Below the pieces are notes generated by a model. That model was not told where the DNA came from and made no database searches. It was given only the letters and a program-made list of their open reading frames with translations. The position numbers were made by a program, and so were the translations under genes. Below are positions 20,469 through 32,659 of a DNA stretch of 64,000 nt, piece by piece. Numbering within the stretch: the first letter of the stretch is position 1; each line of letters opens with the position of its first letter. The DNA comes from Ixodes scapularis (Eukaryota; Arthropoda; Arachnida; Ixodida; Ixodidae): positions 8,947,618 through 9,011,617 of the forward strand of contig NW_024609857.1 of assembly GCF_016920785.2 (NCBI RefSeq), written 5' to 3'.

Positions 20469-22569
20469 TTAGCACGCGCTCTCGAGGAAGACACAAAGAA
20501 ATAGCCGGTAACAAAATCCCGCAGTAGCACTGTCAATGCCAACAGTTCGCGCCGGGAGACGCGCTTGCTCGCGCTTTGGAACATAAAAGAAACAAAAACG
20601 TGGGCAATAAAATGGTCATATGTTATCACCCTAAGGAAAGAGCACATGAAAGTACCCTAGCTTTTGCAGATGTGGCACCTTAGGCACGGTGGAAGCTGCG
20701 CCAGGCTTGACTGTGCAGCACAAAATAGTTGACGCCAAGACAGGCATATAGCTCCCGTAATTCCGTCCTCACCTTGATTATTCAAGTCCGCTTTTGCGCG
20801 CAGAAAAATGACGAACAGGATGGAAATACAAATGAAACGAATTGCTTGCGTCTATACTCTATATGAGTGGCATGTAAAGTTATCTCTGGGAACGATCGCG
20901 CTAAGCGATAATTAAATATAACAACAGGCGAGGCTTATGTCTGTAGAGCGGAATCGGCTGGAACACGAGATACTTTCAGCCCTTTGAGCCGGTCACGGGA
21001 CCAGAAAATCCCCTTTGCAGGGATTTTAACTCCCGGGACAGTTACCCGCACTCAACAGCGAAGCGCCTCAGAAGGAGGAGCAGAAACGACAAGAACGCCA
21101 CAAAGAAGCCGCTGTCGCTGTGACACACGCTACGTACGCGATAGCCTGAATGCACTCGGATCTGTTTTGTTTTTCTTCTACTTTGTTTTGTGATGTTATG
21201 CGCTCGATTTTTGCTGCCTTTCTCCGCGCGTTCGTGGAACACCGATCGAAGCGTGTCGTCTTGCTGTCCATAAAGCGGGCTCCCGGTTCAGTTGTAAAAG
21301 GGGGACGCTGGCCCCTTCTCTCCGGAAATCTCCCTCAGCTGTCTCGCGGCCACGCGCAAACAGCGACCCGCTCTCCCCAAAGCGTTAACGCTTCTTGTTT
21401 CGCAAGAAAACATACAAACACGAGAGTTAATGGTCGAGGGCTCTTTGCCGATGGGGCCGACTCGAGCAGGTGTTTGGGGCCCGGCCTTCCTTGTGCTTTT
21501 GCTGGAACCCAAGGTTCGAACACGGCACCGTGAAGTGGTTCCTCTCTAGGCTTCCATGACGTTGAGCTACCATCAGGAATACGATGCTAAACCCCAAAGA
21601 AACAAAATGAGCTTCGGTGTGCTCGAACTCTCGAACGCTCTGGAATGTGCCCATGTGGTGTTTTGCTGCGTGAAACCTTAAAAAATAAAAATGAGTTTGA
21701 GTGTGCTTCAACTCTCGAACTCTCTGATACATGAAGTGTTTGGTTCCTTTGTGTTGCTTTGTCGACAGGACCTGCCGCTGAAATGAACTTGCCGCCGGAA
21801 CAAACAAAGTTCTGCCGCCAAGCAAAGGTTGTGAAGACAGACAGCCGCTGATATTAATTGACCCGCTATTACTCAAATTCTGCCAAGTCCAGACCAAAGC
21901 GTCATTTAAGTTCAATTCTCACGTTTGGCAATAAGGGGATCGCTTCCGAGTGATTGAAATATGAACAAACATAGCAGTGCATTTCAGCTAAGGTTCGTAT
22001 TGTGAAAACAACCCCACAACATTTACCGCCAAGAGGGAAGCGGCACGCACATCTGTGTATAAACGAAATTCATTGCGCATACATTAAACTAGATCTACAA
22101 ATAAGCCCAACCGGCGCATTGCTAACACGAATATTAAGAACTTTCCTTTAACCCAACCATTTCTCTCTTTCTTTTCTGCTCTCTCTATCTCTCCCTCCCT
22201 CTTATAATTTTTCATAAGAAAAAGTAGCCCATGTTTCTTAGATCTGCTCCTAAGCCACACATATGTGTGTCTTAAACCACCATCACGTATATGTGCAGGA
22301 GTTTTCGCCAACTGGCAGGCCGCAGAAAAATTTCCAGAAAAAAAAAATGCACGATTTCTTTTGGTTCCGCGTATGAAGTCGGTATACACAGCATCTGTTT
22401 CCGTGGCATTCTTCGGAACTTGTAATGGGCATTGCAGTTGTTCTTTTTGTTGTTGTTGTTGTTGTTGTTGTTTTTTTGTTGTTTTTTTAACAGCGGAGCT
22501 GTTCAGGGCTTGTTTCCCCAGGATTGTGTCCCATGCAAAGAAATGAAGAGACTGAACTCTAGGCATCTA
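20469..22569. other. Non-coding stretch with minor repeats
   Basis: No gene recognised. Two partial direct repeats of about 35 bp lie near 21603-21640 and 21685-21722 (variants of AAATGAGCTTCGGTGTGC and CTCGAACTCTCGAAC). A (GTT)n microsatellite lies at about 22437-22490. The ORFs across it (for example 22084-22566 minus) are low-complexity Gln/Lys translations and were not accepted. Confidence 0.4.
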
Positions 22570-22634
22570 CCGCCATGTATGAGCGACGGCGGCAAGCCAC
22601 GTATTTGGTTGCCGCCGTCGCTCATAAATGGCGG
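22570..22634. repeat. 26-bp inverted repeat (hairpin)
   Basis: Arms 22570-22595 and 22609-22634 are identical in 25 of 26 positions when inverted (CCGCCATGTATGAGCGACGG and GGCAA against TTGCCGCCGTCGCTCATAAA and TGGCGG), with a 13-nt loop. GC-rich in an AT-rich surrounding. Function unknown; possibly the core of a small foldback element. Confidence 0.6.
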
Positions 22635-24039
22635 CAGGCTTTCCACTCTTGCTTGCAGACTTGCGGCCGGCCATTACTTTCCATTGCGCAGATCCGCTGG
22701 TCTTCATTCTTTACCAGAGTGGAAAGGATGAAAGTTTTTATATCAAGTTATTTTCGTAAAAAAACTCTGTCCTTGATGTGATGGTGGGCACGTCTTCGTA
22801 TTTCATGTTTCTCCCCATAAACTGTTCGAACGCAAAAGCTGAACGCAAAAGGCCGGCGTCTGACGGTCGGCGCTCATGTTTAACGATTAAGCAAAAACCA
22901 CCGGGGCAGAGACAAAGCCCGCTAGCTTTGCGCCTGCACCACTAATTGGTGCAGTTCCCGTTGGAGCGCGTTGAGAATTTCGTTCTCTCTTAAAACTCCT
23001 TGGTTCAAATTGTGCTTTTAAGTACGTATCGCACATTTCCTTACGGTTTCCGTGGCCTATCGTCACACTTTCCATAGAAATCCCGGCTTTCCAACACACT
23101 CTGGGTTAAAACAGGCGTTTGTAGTGTTTATCTCCGCTAAAGTTCCATATCCGGGAATGCGGCGAAAGCAACAGCCCTAACGGAGTTGCGCCGTCACCAA
23201 CCCAAAGTTGAGGGGGGGGGGGGGGGGGGGGGAAGTAAAAACTGGGTAAATAGGTCAGTCAAAGACACGTTCCTGATACCAGACCCAAGCGTCACTCAAT
23301 GTATACACAACACGCTAAAGAAAAGGCGATCCTTCGAACGAAAAGAACAACGCACACACGTACGAACAGACGCATCGCAAACATCTATAAAGACAAACAT
23401 GAGTTTTGAAGGTCGAAAACAAAGGTAAGACCACCGATCTAATCAGTACTTCAAACTATAAAGGCCGCCCGATTTGACTTTACCTTTGGAACCAACAGCG
23501 CACGTCTCCTCTCCGTGTCGAGATGCCCGGCCAGAGCACCGTCTCGCCGTTTCATCACTATTTCAGGGCTCCTGAAAACGTGACGAAGAGTCGAATGAAG
23601 CCAATACTACCCAAAAGACAAGCACACCCCCCCCCCCCCCCCCTCTCCGAACGTCACCACTAATGGAACCACGCAGCGCTGCCTAGCTTGCGTTAACATC
23701 GACACCAACACGTCTTGCAACGTCACTAGCGCGACACTAGATTCCGGCGACGCCAAGACTGAAGCGTCCGCCGCCTTGCTGTGACTCTAGTCGAGCTTCA
23801 GTGTTATTGGCCGCTCGGGGCGGGCCGGAGATCAACTAACGATGACGTCACGCGCGGGCCTTGTTTTCTCGGTGGTGTCGACGAAGCCCGATACCTATAT
23901 CTGCGTTGATCGGTGTCGAGCTCGGAGGTTTAAGTTTTCGTCGCTTCACCGAGACACAACCGCGCGGTTCTATCCGTACTCGGCTTCGTCGGAAGGCATC
24001 GTGCACGAGGCAGCGTTCCCTGGAGGCAAACATGTACAG
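22635..24039. other. Non-coding stretch with homopolymers
   Basis: No gene recognised. It contains a G run (about 23213-23232) and a C run (about 23626-23642). GC rises between 23.5 and 24.0 kb. ORFs here (for example 23842-24078) overlap on both strands and have no domain signature. Confidence 0.4.
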
Positions 24040-26925
24040 GTTATCTCAGATAAAATAACTAGAGACCGTTACCCATAACTCACTCCAAAACGTACCTAAG
24101 CGCGTTACATTTTTACTGCAATTCAAAAAGAACACGTTACTTCAGCTTGAAAGTAACGCGTTATTTTCTCGTTACTCCAGATGTAACGTTTTTTTGTTAA
24201 TCAGTAACCGCTTCCAATATTTGTGGTCGTTAATATGTCCTCGGTTTGTAACGGGCTAATTTAGGGATATCTGTGGCAGTCCTGACATACCTTATGCACA
24301 CCTCTTTATGGTCTATCTGGCGTTTTCTTGTCGTGCCCATAACAGGCACGAGGTATAGGTGAGAGATATGTTGGTTGCTTGTGGTGTACTCGCTCCCCTA
24401 CAGAAGCAACTAAATACCGTTATTCGTTACTTACTCAAAAGTTAACAAAATATGTCACCCGTTCCTTCTTTTAGTTCGACCGTTAGTTTGTTAAAGAAAG
24501 TAAAGTAACTAGGCACAAGTGACGCATTACTTGTGACGCCCGTTACGTACAAATCTTCATGGAGGCAAGGTTTTCGCGCTTTGAAATTCCCGTCATTCTG
24601 GAAAAAGCGGCGGCGTCTGGTGTCAAAAAGAAAGAAGGTCAGCGGCAAAGGATGGAGTTGTGAGACAAATTGATCACCCTTGTCCTTCCATACATCATGC
24701 TCTCCTAGAGTCGCCTCAGTTTCTTATCTTCATTTATATTCGTTCTGTGTGTTAGTATTTCTTCTCTTCTTTTTCGGTATATTGAACAATTTTACGCCGC
24801 TGATATGATCCTTTCTTTTTATCTTCGGGTTTCTTTCAAGCTTAGAAATATGGGTCGGACTATTTTGGTGTGTTCTGTTTAGTTTTAAAGTTTCGCCATC
24901 GAAGCCGATATAAGCCGGGTCGTAGATTAAACTTACTTGAAGTAGCTGGCGTAGTCTTTTGTTAGCCGTCACTGGGCGAAGCGAAAGTGACACGTGGAAC
25001 GAGGTCACATTTATTAGGGTGCGAGAAACCGTGTCACTCTTAAAAATTCCAAAATAACACTCTATTGTTGCGGACCAAACCTTTTTTTTTTTTTTTTTTC
25101 ATACAGGTGCAAAGTAACTCCGATTCTACGTTTTATATTTAATTTATTATATTCATTTTATTTATGTCTAACGAGAAATATGTTTTTATAGGTGTATTTT
25201 CCATTACTTTGTTACCAAACTAAATTGAAACAGTAATATAAAATTTCAGCAATGTAATATGCAGTTTTAGTCATTCATTCGGAACTAGTGCATTTAAATA
25301 TAGCGTGGAATAGCTTATAATTAGGCTCTGCAATTTTTTGGTTTTGACCGAAAAACACCGAAAAACATCCGCCCTTGACAAAAGTAGAAATTCGGTTAAA
25401 CCTAAAAACGCCGGTGGTTTAATAATTTCGCCCCAATTAAAACCGAAAAAAAAACAACGCCATACGGCTTGAAGAAGCAGTGTCGGCAGAATCGTGTTAC
25501 AAGTAACGACGTTACAGGTAACGCGTCACTTTTTTTATCAACGTAGTAACGTACTTGTTACAATTAAAAACAACAGTAACGGTCAATCTACTTACGCTAA
25601 TTATTTCGAGTAAACGTTACTCGTTACATATTTTATCAAAGACTTAACAAAAATTACACTTCAATATTTTTCGTGTTTTTAGCCACCAAGACATGTACAT
25701 TTTGTAGCTTTTCTGTTTTCTCTTTGCGTTTCTTCTCGTGAGTATTTAGGTGAAACCGTAAACAAGATAAAGTAATTATGTTCACTTTCTGCATGAAAAT
25801 AATGTGTGTGTTTTTTTTTTAAATAGGGTGCGTATGCATACCTGTGACGCCAGAACAGTAAAACGTGTTAATTCATAATTTAAAAAGTAACGCAAAGGTG
25901 ACGTGCGTTACTTTTTTAGCGGTAACGGTAACGGGTTCCTTTTGTTTGCCAGTAACGAATAACGTATTTTGTTACTTTTTTTTCGGTAACGCCTACGACA
26001 CTGCAAAGAAGCGAGCGAGTTTCAGATTAGGTGTGGCGCAACTCTGAAATGGCTCTGAATTATTAGCGCTGTCTACATCTGTTCTACGTATATCAGAGCT
26101 GTACTTGCTCAGTGCACTCCGGAGCCTATTTGTTTGAAGTACGGTTAGACGTTATAAAGGGGCGTGAAGTAACGAAAAAAATATCCTCTCGCAAGTAAAT
26201 CGGCACATTAAATTGGCACGCCACGTTTCGCAGGCGACCTTGTAAGGCATCTAGTTTATTTTGGGGGTATTTTCGGCAACAAATAATATTCCAGAGCTCG
26301 CCGATGGATGTACATACGTGGACTCCAGAGATCAAAGAAGTCCAATTGTTAAAGATAGAGGGGTTGTCTAAATAAAGGGTAAGAATGTGTCGCGCGTAGA
26401 AACAGGATATACAGCGAACACTCGCTGCTAACTTAAACTCGTCCAGACATGTACACGTTCCTGAAAAAAAAAAAAAAAAAAATACCGTTAGTCGTTACTT
26501 GCTTAAAAGTAACAAAATACGTTACTCGTTATTTAAATTCAAAAGGAACGCGTCACTGGAACTCAAAAGTAACAATTTACTTTATCGCTACTCTGGTTGT
26601 GTCATTTTTCTGATGCAGTATCCGCTTTCTATTATTGTGTGCCATTAATACTGTCTTGCCTTTTTCACGTGTTTATGACTATCTTCTTCATTCTTTGCGC
26701 TTTCGTTTTTGCCGCGAAAGTCAGAGGCACGAACTGGGTTTAAAACCAGAAAGGATATCTTTTGTTGTGCACGTTCCTCTCCAGAATTAACTATAATGCC
26801 ATTGCTAGTCACCTCATCAAAAAGTAAGAAAAATACGTCACTCGTTTCCCTTCTCTCGAAAAGTAACTAAATCTTTACTTCATTACCGAAAGGAGTAACT
26901 AGCGTGGTAACGTGGTACGCGCAAG
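24040..26925. repeat. GTAAC/GTTAC-rich repeat blocks
   Basis: Six blocks dense in GTTAC, AGTAAC and GTAACG, often in inverted neighbouring copies: about 24045-24230, 24410-24550, 25495-25665, 25880-25995, 26480-26605 and 26815-26915. Examples are GAAAGTAACGCGTTATTTTC and CAAAAGTAACAAAATACG. Spacers are AT-rich and non-coding. No ORF with a domain was recognised between them. This may be one old, repeatedly interrupted element or several copies of one terminal repeat. Confidence 0.5.
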
Positions 26926-28265
26926 TGCCAACTCGTCTGACCTCGAGACTGTTTCCTAAAGAGTTCTAGGTCTCGTATTTTTCGAGAGGCTTCACTGGCT
27001 TCCTTTGTGCAATCGAGAATAGACAAAGAAGAGATGTGAAGAAACTCTTCTGTCAAAGAATTCATAATAAGGCAACGAGCGGCGGCTTTGAAGAGTTCGG
27101 CGACGCGTGATAACGGGGCTGCGATAGCATCGGTGCTTTCCCAGATCGTAAAAGGGAAGCGCGCATCAATTGTTCAGCATCGGATACTGAGGCGCTTTGT
27201 CTCAATGCGCTACTATTCACGTTCCGTGAAGCGGTTCACTCCCGACCTCGCAGGAATGAACACCGGGGTTTAAAACACTTTTTTGCAAAGCCGACGTTCT
27301 CCGAAACTTGGCCTGTTATCGGCGTTCTCTCCGGATTTAAATTGGCGCAGGGCCAGGAGACCCGCCGCCCGATTGACTGCATTCGCTTAATAGAAATGGG
27401 CATTCGAGATTCGCGTCTAACTTGGAAAACGATTTGGTCATTTGCGGTCGAAGAAGAAACTGCGAGCTCCTCCCTGCAAAAGGCGCTTATTCCGCTTCGA
27501 TCGTTGTTCCCCATTCGAAGGCTGAAGTTTTAATTGTTTGGACCCCATAGTTTTCGCCAGAGATTCAAATAAGTAGGATTCTACGAGGAAAAAAAAGGCT
27601 GGAGAATAAGAGCTACAATGAAGAACGGGGTCTAGGCTAGAAGCTTTTGGAAGTATTTAGAGGATTTCATCGTATAATGCCGGGTCGGGTGTTTGTTCAA
27701 TGAAAAAAGGAAAAAAAGAGTCGGATGTTGGGAGACACCGAGAATAGAAAGAGTCGACAAAACAGCGATCCCCGACTTTGAACTTCCGGATTTGGAGTCG
27801 ATGCGAAAAATCGTTTTTCTGGAAGCTGAATTTATTTGTATCCTTCGTTTCAACGTTATCCAGACATCGTGCGCGAAACACATGTGAGCGAAAATCGCGT
27901 CGCTTCGCCCCGCTGAGTGGCGTAACCATGACAACCGTCGCTGTCGTTGGTGGCTTCAATAGTTACGCCGCCTGGCGGTGCGATGTGACGCCATGTATGC
28001 CCAGATGTGTTTTACGCTTTACCTCTTATTAGAACATCCCTCAAGGTGTCAAAAAGGGATTTACGTTATTGTACAATATCCCGATAAAAAAAAGTTTCTC
28101 TTTCATAAACATAGAGCTTGAAACTGTACTACAATGAGCATTATTGTGTAGTAGAATGTTCCCTGACTATTTTATTGGTTCAGTCTTAGATCTTTCTATT
28201 TCTTAACCGCTCCTCAAAGGCACGTAAGATCAAGTATAGAGTTTCATATGTATAGAAAGGGAAAT
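26926..28265. other. Non-coding stretch, no gene recognised
   Basis: Short ORFs on both strands (for example 27236-27514 minus, 27632-27959 minus) overlap and lack recognisable motifs. No RNA gene or terminal repeat was seen. Confidence 0.4.
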
Positions 28266-31200
28266 GGGTCATTCCATGTGAAACGTCCCAGACGTTGCGC
28301 TCGACCACCTCCGATTCCTAAAAAAAAATTCATGGGCTTCGGTCACAAGGTCCGTAGCCATACCCTAAAATAGTTTTGACGAAAAAAAATTTGTGATGAC
28401 GTGAGCGCGATTTTAATTTTTGAAAGCAGCGTGAAACTAGGCATCACTCAATAATTTACGAAAAATCAACTTTTTTATGAAACACAAAACTATATTTTTT
28501 TATCAAATTTGCACGGTTGTCGGCTTACAGTGTGGTTGAGTTTGTGCTGTTTTGTTTAATTTAAATATTTTTAAAAAATACATAATTTTATTCAAAAATC
28601 CAGATTTTTTTCATTTTACTAAAAAATATATAATTGCTCCCGGGACCTAATATAACTTTTTACTCGTTGCCCTCTGTATAAAACTTATAAAAAATATTTT
28701 AAACCGCTGAATTAAACATCTTGCCGTAAAAAAAATATCCTGAAGTTGCCAAAAAGTGCGTTTTGACGCATAAACACCCGTTTATTTCACCCTGAGGTGG
28801 TCCAAGTAAAAATACAAAATATGGTGGGTTTGAAAGAACGATTGATCGTCTTTTGATTCTGAAAGTTTAATCAGAGTAATTTTTGTTTAAAACGAGAAAA
28901 CAATTTTTGAAGTTGAACTCTCGCACCACTACCCGGCGTCGCTTCTTAAACGCCTCTTCGCCGCACAGCACGCCACCTGCGACAATAGCCGAAGCGATTA
29001 GGTCCAAAGAAACAACGGAGTTTGCTGCCCGCTTCCCCTCGTCCCTCTTTTCTGGCTGTAAGGGAAGATAAGACGGGTATCGTGTACTAATCGGGGGTGC
29101 CGCCAGTGCGTCGCCATAGCAGGCCCGTTGTGCCCTTTGTACCCGAGGGCGGCTCCTCACACTCCGAAACGCGATGCCTAATCGACGGGTGGCATCAGCT
29201 GATGTGGACGTCTGAAACACGATAATATCGCCGCGAAATCTAGCCGTCACGCATGCTGCGGTGAAAAGCGGAACTATGATCCGGTTCGCTCTTAGTTGGA
29301 GCGCAGTGAAGGCTATCAAAGCTCTGAAACGCGCTGATTCAGTATGTTAACTCGGACGCTTAAAGGAGCTGTGCAACAATTTTTGTACTGTGCACAAATA
29401 CTGCTTAAAACGGATCCCTAAAGTTAATGACCTATGAAACACGCGTTCGTTTTTCACCCCACGCAATAGAAGTCCCAGAAAAAAATTAAGAAAAACGAGC
29501 AGCGTTCACCCCCTCAACTCGCAGCCAGAACAAGCGGCCACGTGATCTGGAGCCGATTATATGCCGCCAGTGTTGATCATAGCCACGCGCTGGGGTTGGC
29601 AAAGCGCAGGACACGCGCTGAGTTCCAGACATTGTTATGGCTCGGCTGTTGTCGTCGTTGCAGCGATTGGACACGGGTCACAACCCGAATGCTTCTCGAG
29701 CTAGCAATTGTCACGAGCCCAAGTCGAGTGCCCACGCAATGCTCGGGTCCAATCTACGAACCGCATTCAAATATCGTCACTTGGGTGTACTGCGATCCCC
29801 GAGTTACGTCATCAAATTTTGCAAAGGAGAGATTGAATGAAAATGATCGTTTTTGTCCTTGAAATTACACCGCAACAAAGGAGTTTCTTGGCCAACGACG
29901 TTGCGTGTGAGTATCCTTGAGTCCCAGGTGTGCCAGTAAGCTCGTGTAGAGAGAAAAACATTCCAATTGAATATCGTTGCACAGCACCTTTAAAGCATCG
30001 CCACAAGCCAAGATTGCGCTTCTAGCATTATTTTCGGTCCATATTGTCAGTGCGGGAATCTTTACATGACCGATTGGAAATAATGAATAAACAAAGGCAC
30101 GTGTCCGCACTATTGACACTGGGTATCGAGACTCATTCCTTGCATTTTGAGTAACCCGCTTCTGCGCTAGTAGGCTAGGAAAGGGCTGACAAGCAAGAAG
30201 TTGGCTTTTGAATGACCATTTGAGATCGGAAATCTGTCAAAAAAAGGAATTCGTTTTTTCGTCAAGTGCGTTGTACGGTGGTGTAACGATGGATGAGGCT
30301 CTCAGTACAAGAATAAAAAAAAAGAAAAAAAAAAACTTTGCAAACCTCTGTCAGCACGAAAATGATTTCGGCATTTCCGCTGAATGGAATTTTTTCGCAA
30401 CGTCCCACGGGAAGAGTGCTTGTGACGGAGTCGGGGGTACATTGAAACGTCTGGCAGCAAGGGCCAGTCTTCGAAGTCCCTTCGAGAACCAAATCATGAC
30501 CGCCCAGCAGCTGTTTACCTGGGCCAAAAATAACATCGGGGCATAACAATACTTTGGGTGCCGAAAGAAATGGTTGAAGAAAAACGAGCTCGACTCACTC
30601 CAAGATTTAGCTCAGCGGTCCCCGTCAGAGGGACAAGAAGTCACCATCACTTTAAGCCTGCGTCACCATCTACGCTACGTGCTAGACTTTGTCATTTCAA
30701 AATCGATTTGAGCACAAACGACGCGTGAGCCTTCAACGGCGCGCATTCGTCAACACCACATCGCCTCGTCGTTCGAGATTGCCCGTTCACGGGTCTTTTG
30801 TGCTGCTGTTTACATCTGTCCTGACGTTAACAAGAGAGAGTGATCGCGTTGTGTATGTAGGAAACAGCTAGCTTACTAATGGATGCTCTGAACCGGCAGC
30901 GCTAAGCATCTCCTGACATCAAGACACTTGAAGATCACAGGAGGACATCGCCGCGTAAAACGGTCGAAATGGGAAAAGCCATAAAACAACAAGAGTGAAA
31001 AACAGCCCCTTTTCACCAAGATCTACCCGACAACTCAAGGTCTTGCTCCGTATACCTGCGTGGGCACACCGTTACACCGTCGGACGCTTCGCCGGGCTCG
31101 ACGGTGCCGTGCTGTGAAGAGAAGAGGCACAAGAAACGACACCAGGTTGCGACGTAAAAGCTCAACTTCAAAATGTTTTTTTTTTCGTGTTTAGAACAGA

Positions 31201-32659
31201 ATTATTTTAATTAAACTTTCAAGAACAAAAGGCAATAAACTCTTCAGTAAAAGTCACCATGTTTCGCATTTTTCTTTCGACCACCTCAAGGCAGAATTGA
31301 CGGCTTTTTTTGTGCAGTATATTCACAGGGTTTCCAAAAAGAATTTTTAATCACCTGCAGCAACGAGATAGTTTGTAACCAAACTATCAAAAAGGCTAAA
31401 ATTCTCATATATTACTTTTTTTTTAAATTGCTTTAAGCAAATATCCATGATCCTTATTATACAACAATCAAAATATCATGTGGTTTTTAGGAAAAAATTG
31501 TCCACTGTTCTATAAAAATATTTTAATTTTCATAAATTAATAAATGACTCCTAGTTTCACCCCTTTTTTACGAGTTCGAACCACCATCGCCCCATGAAAT
31601 TTGTTTCTCGTCAAAAATATTTTAGAGAAGCACAACAAACATTATGCTGAAGAACCATTAATTTTATTTTAGGAATCGGAGGTCGCCGTGGGACCTTTAG
31701 CATGGCATAAAGAAGTCCACGTCAGCTGATGCCGCCCGTCGATTAGGCATCGCGTTTCGGAGTGTGAGGAGCCGCCCTCGGGTACAAAGGGCACTACGGG
31801 CCTGCTATGGCGACGCACTGGCGGCACCCCCGATTAGTACACGATACCCGTCTTATCTTCCCTTACAGACAGAAAAGAGGGACGAGGGGAAGCGGACAGC
31901 AAACTCCGTTGTTTCTTTGGACCTAATCGCTTCGGCTATTGTCGCAGGTGGCGTGCTGTGCGGCGAAGAGGCGTTTAAGAAGCGACGCCGGGTAGTGGTG
32001 CGAGACTTCAACTTCAAAAATTGTTTTCTCGTTTTAAACAAAAATTACTCTGATTAAACTTTCAGAATCAAAAGACAATCAATCGTTCTTCCAAACTCAC
32101 CATATTTTGTATTTTTACTTGGACCACCTCAGGGTGAAATAAACGGGTGTTTATGCGTCAAAACGCACTTTTTGGCAACTTCAGGATTTTTTTTTACGGC
32201 AAGATGTTGAATTGAGCGGTTTATAATATTTTTTATAAGTTTTATACCTAGAGGGCAACGAGTAAAAAGTTATATTAGGTCCTGGGAGCAATTATATATT
32301 TTTTAGTAAAATGACAAAAATGTTGATTTTTGAATAAAATTATGTATTTTTAAAAAATATTTAAATTAAACAAAACAGCACAAACTCAAACACATTGTAA
32401 GCCGACAACAGTGCAAATTTAAGAAAAAAATATAGTTTTGTGTTTCATAAAAAAGTTGATTTTTCGTAAATTATTGAGTGATGCCTAGTTTCACGCTGCT
32501 TTCAAAAATTAAAATCGCGCTCACGTCATCACAAATTTTTTTTCGTCAAAACTATTTTAGGGTATGGCTACGGACCTTGTGACCGAAGCCCATGAATTTT
32601 TTTTTAGAAATCAGAGGTGGTCGAGCGCGACGTCTGGGACGTTTCACATGGAATGACCC
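28266..32659. mobile_element. 4.4-kb DNA element with ~940-bp inverted arms
   Basis: The left arm (28266 to about 29205) and right arm (about 31714-32659) are highly similar inverted copies. The ends read GGGTCATTCCATGTGAAAC in each arm. Both flanks show AAAT (28262-28265, 32660-32663), a possible 4-bp target duplication. The unique middle (about 29.2-31.0 kb) has no recognised transposase. At about 31030-31705 there is a third, diverged copy of the right arm ending in a decayed terminus, so an older relative sits inside. A 4-bp duplication with GGGT ends could fit a Sola-type element, but I cannot confirm a superfamily. Confidence 0.7.
31764..32057 (+). CDS. Hypothetical ORF in the arms of the 4.4-kb element
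   Basis: A 97-codon frame in the right arm. The same frame occurs inverted in the left arm (28867 up to about 29211, within ORF 28867-29319 minus), with a few substitutions and no stop. The C-terminal part reads LIASAIVAGGVLCGEEAFKK, then RRRVVVRDFNFKNCF, with a basic RRR run. The arms are near-identical at DNA level, so keeping the frame is weak evidence for coding. The older internal copy (about 31080-31160) has a stop in this frame. It faintly recalls the Arg-rich segment in front of Harbinger-type nuclease domains. I would not assign a function. Confidence 0.2.
   Translation: MRSRPRVQRALRACYGDALAAPPISTRYPSYLPLQTEKRDEGKRTANSVVSLDLIASAIVAGGVLCGEEAFKKRRRVVVRDFNFKNCFLVLNKNYSD

Noticed and set aside
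26126..26335. Coding fragment of an element
   Set aside because: Open on minus for 69 codons, but I could not match any motif.
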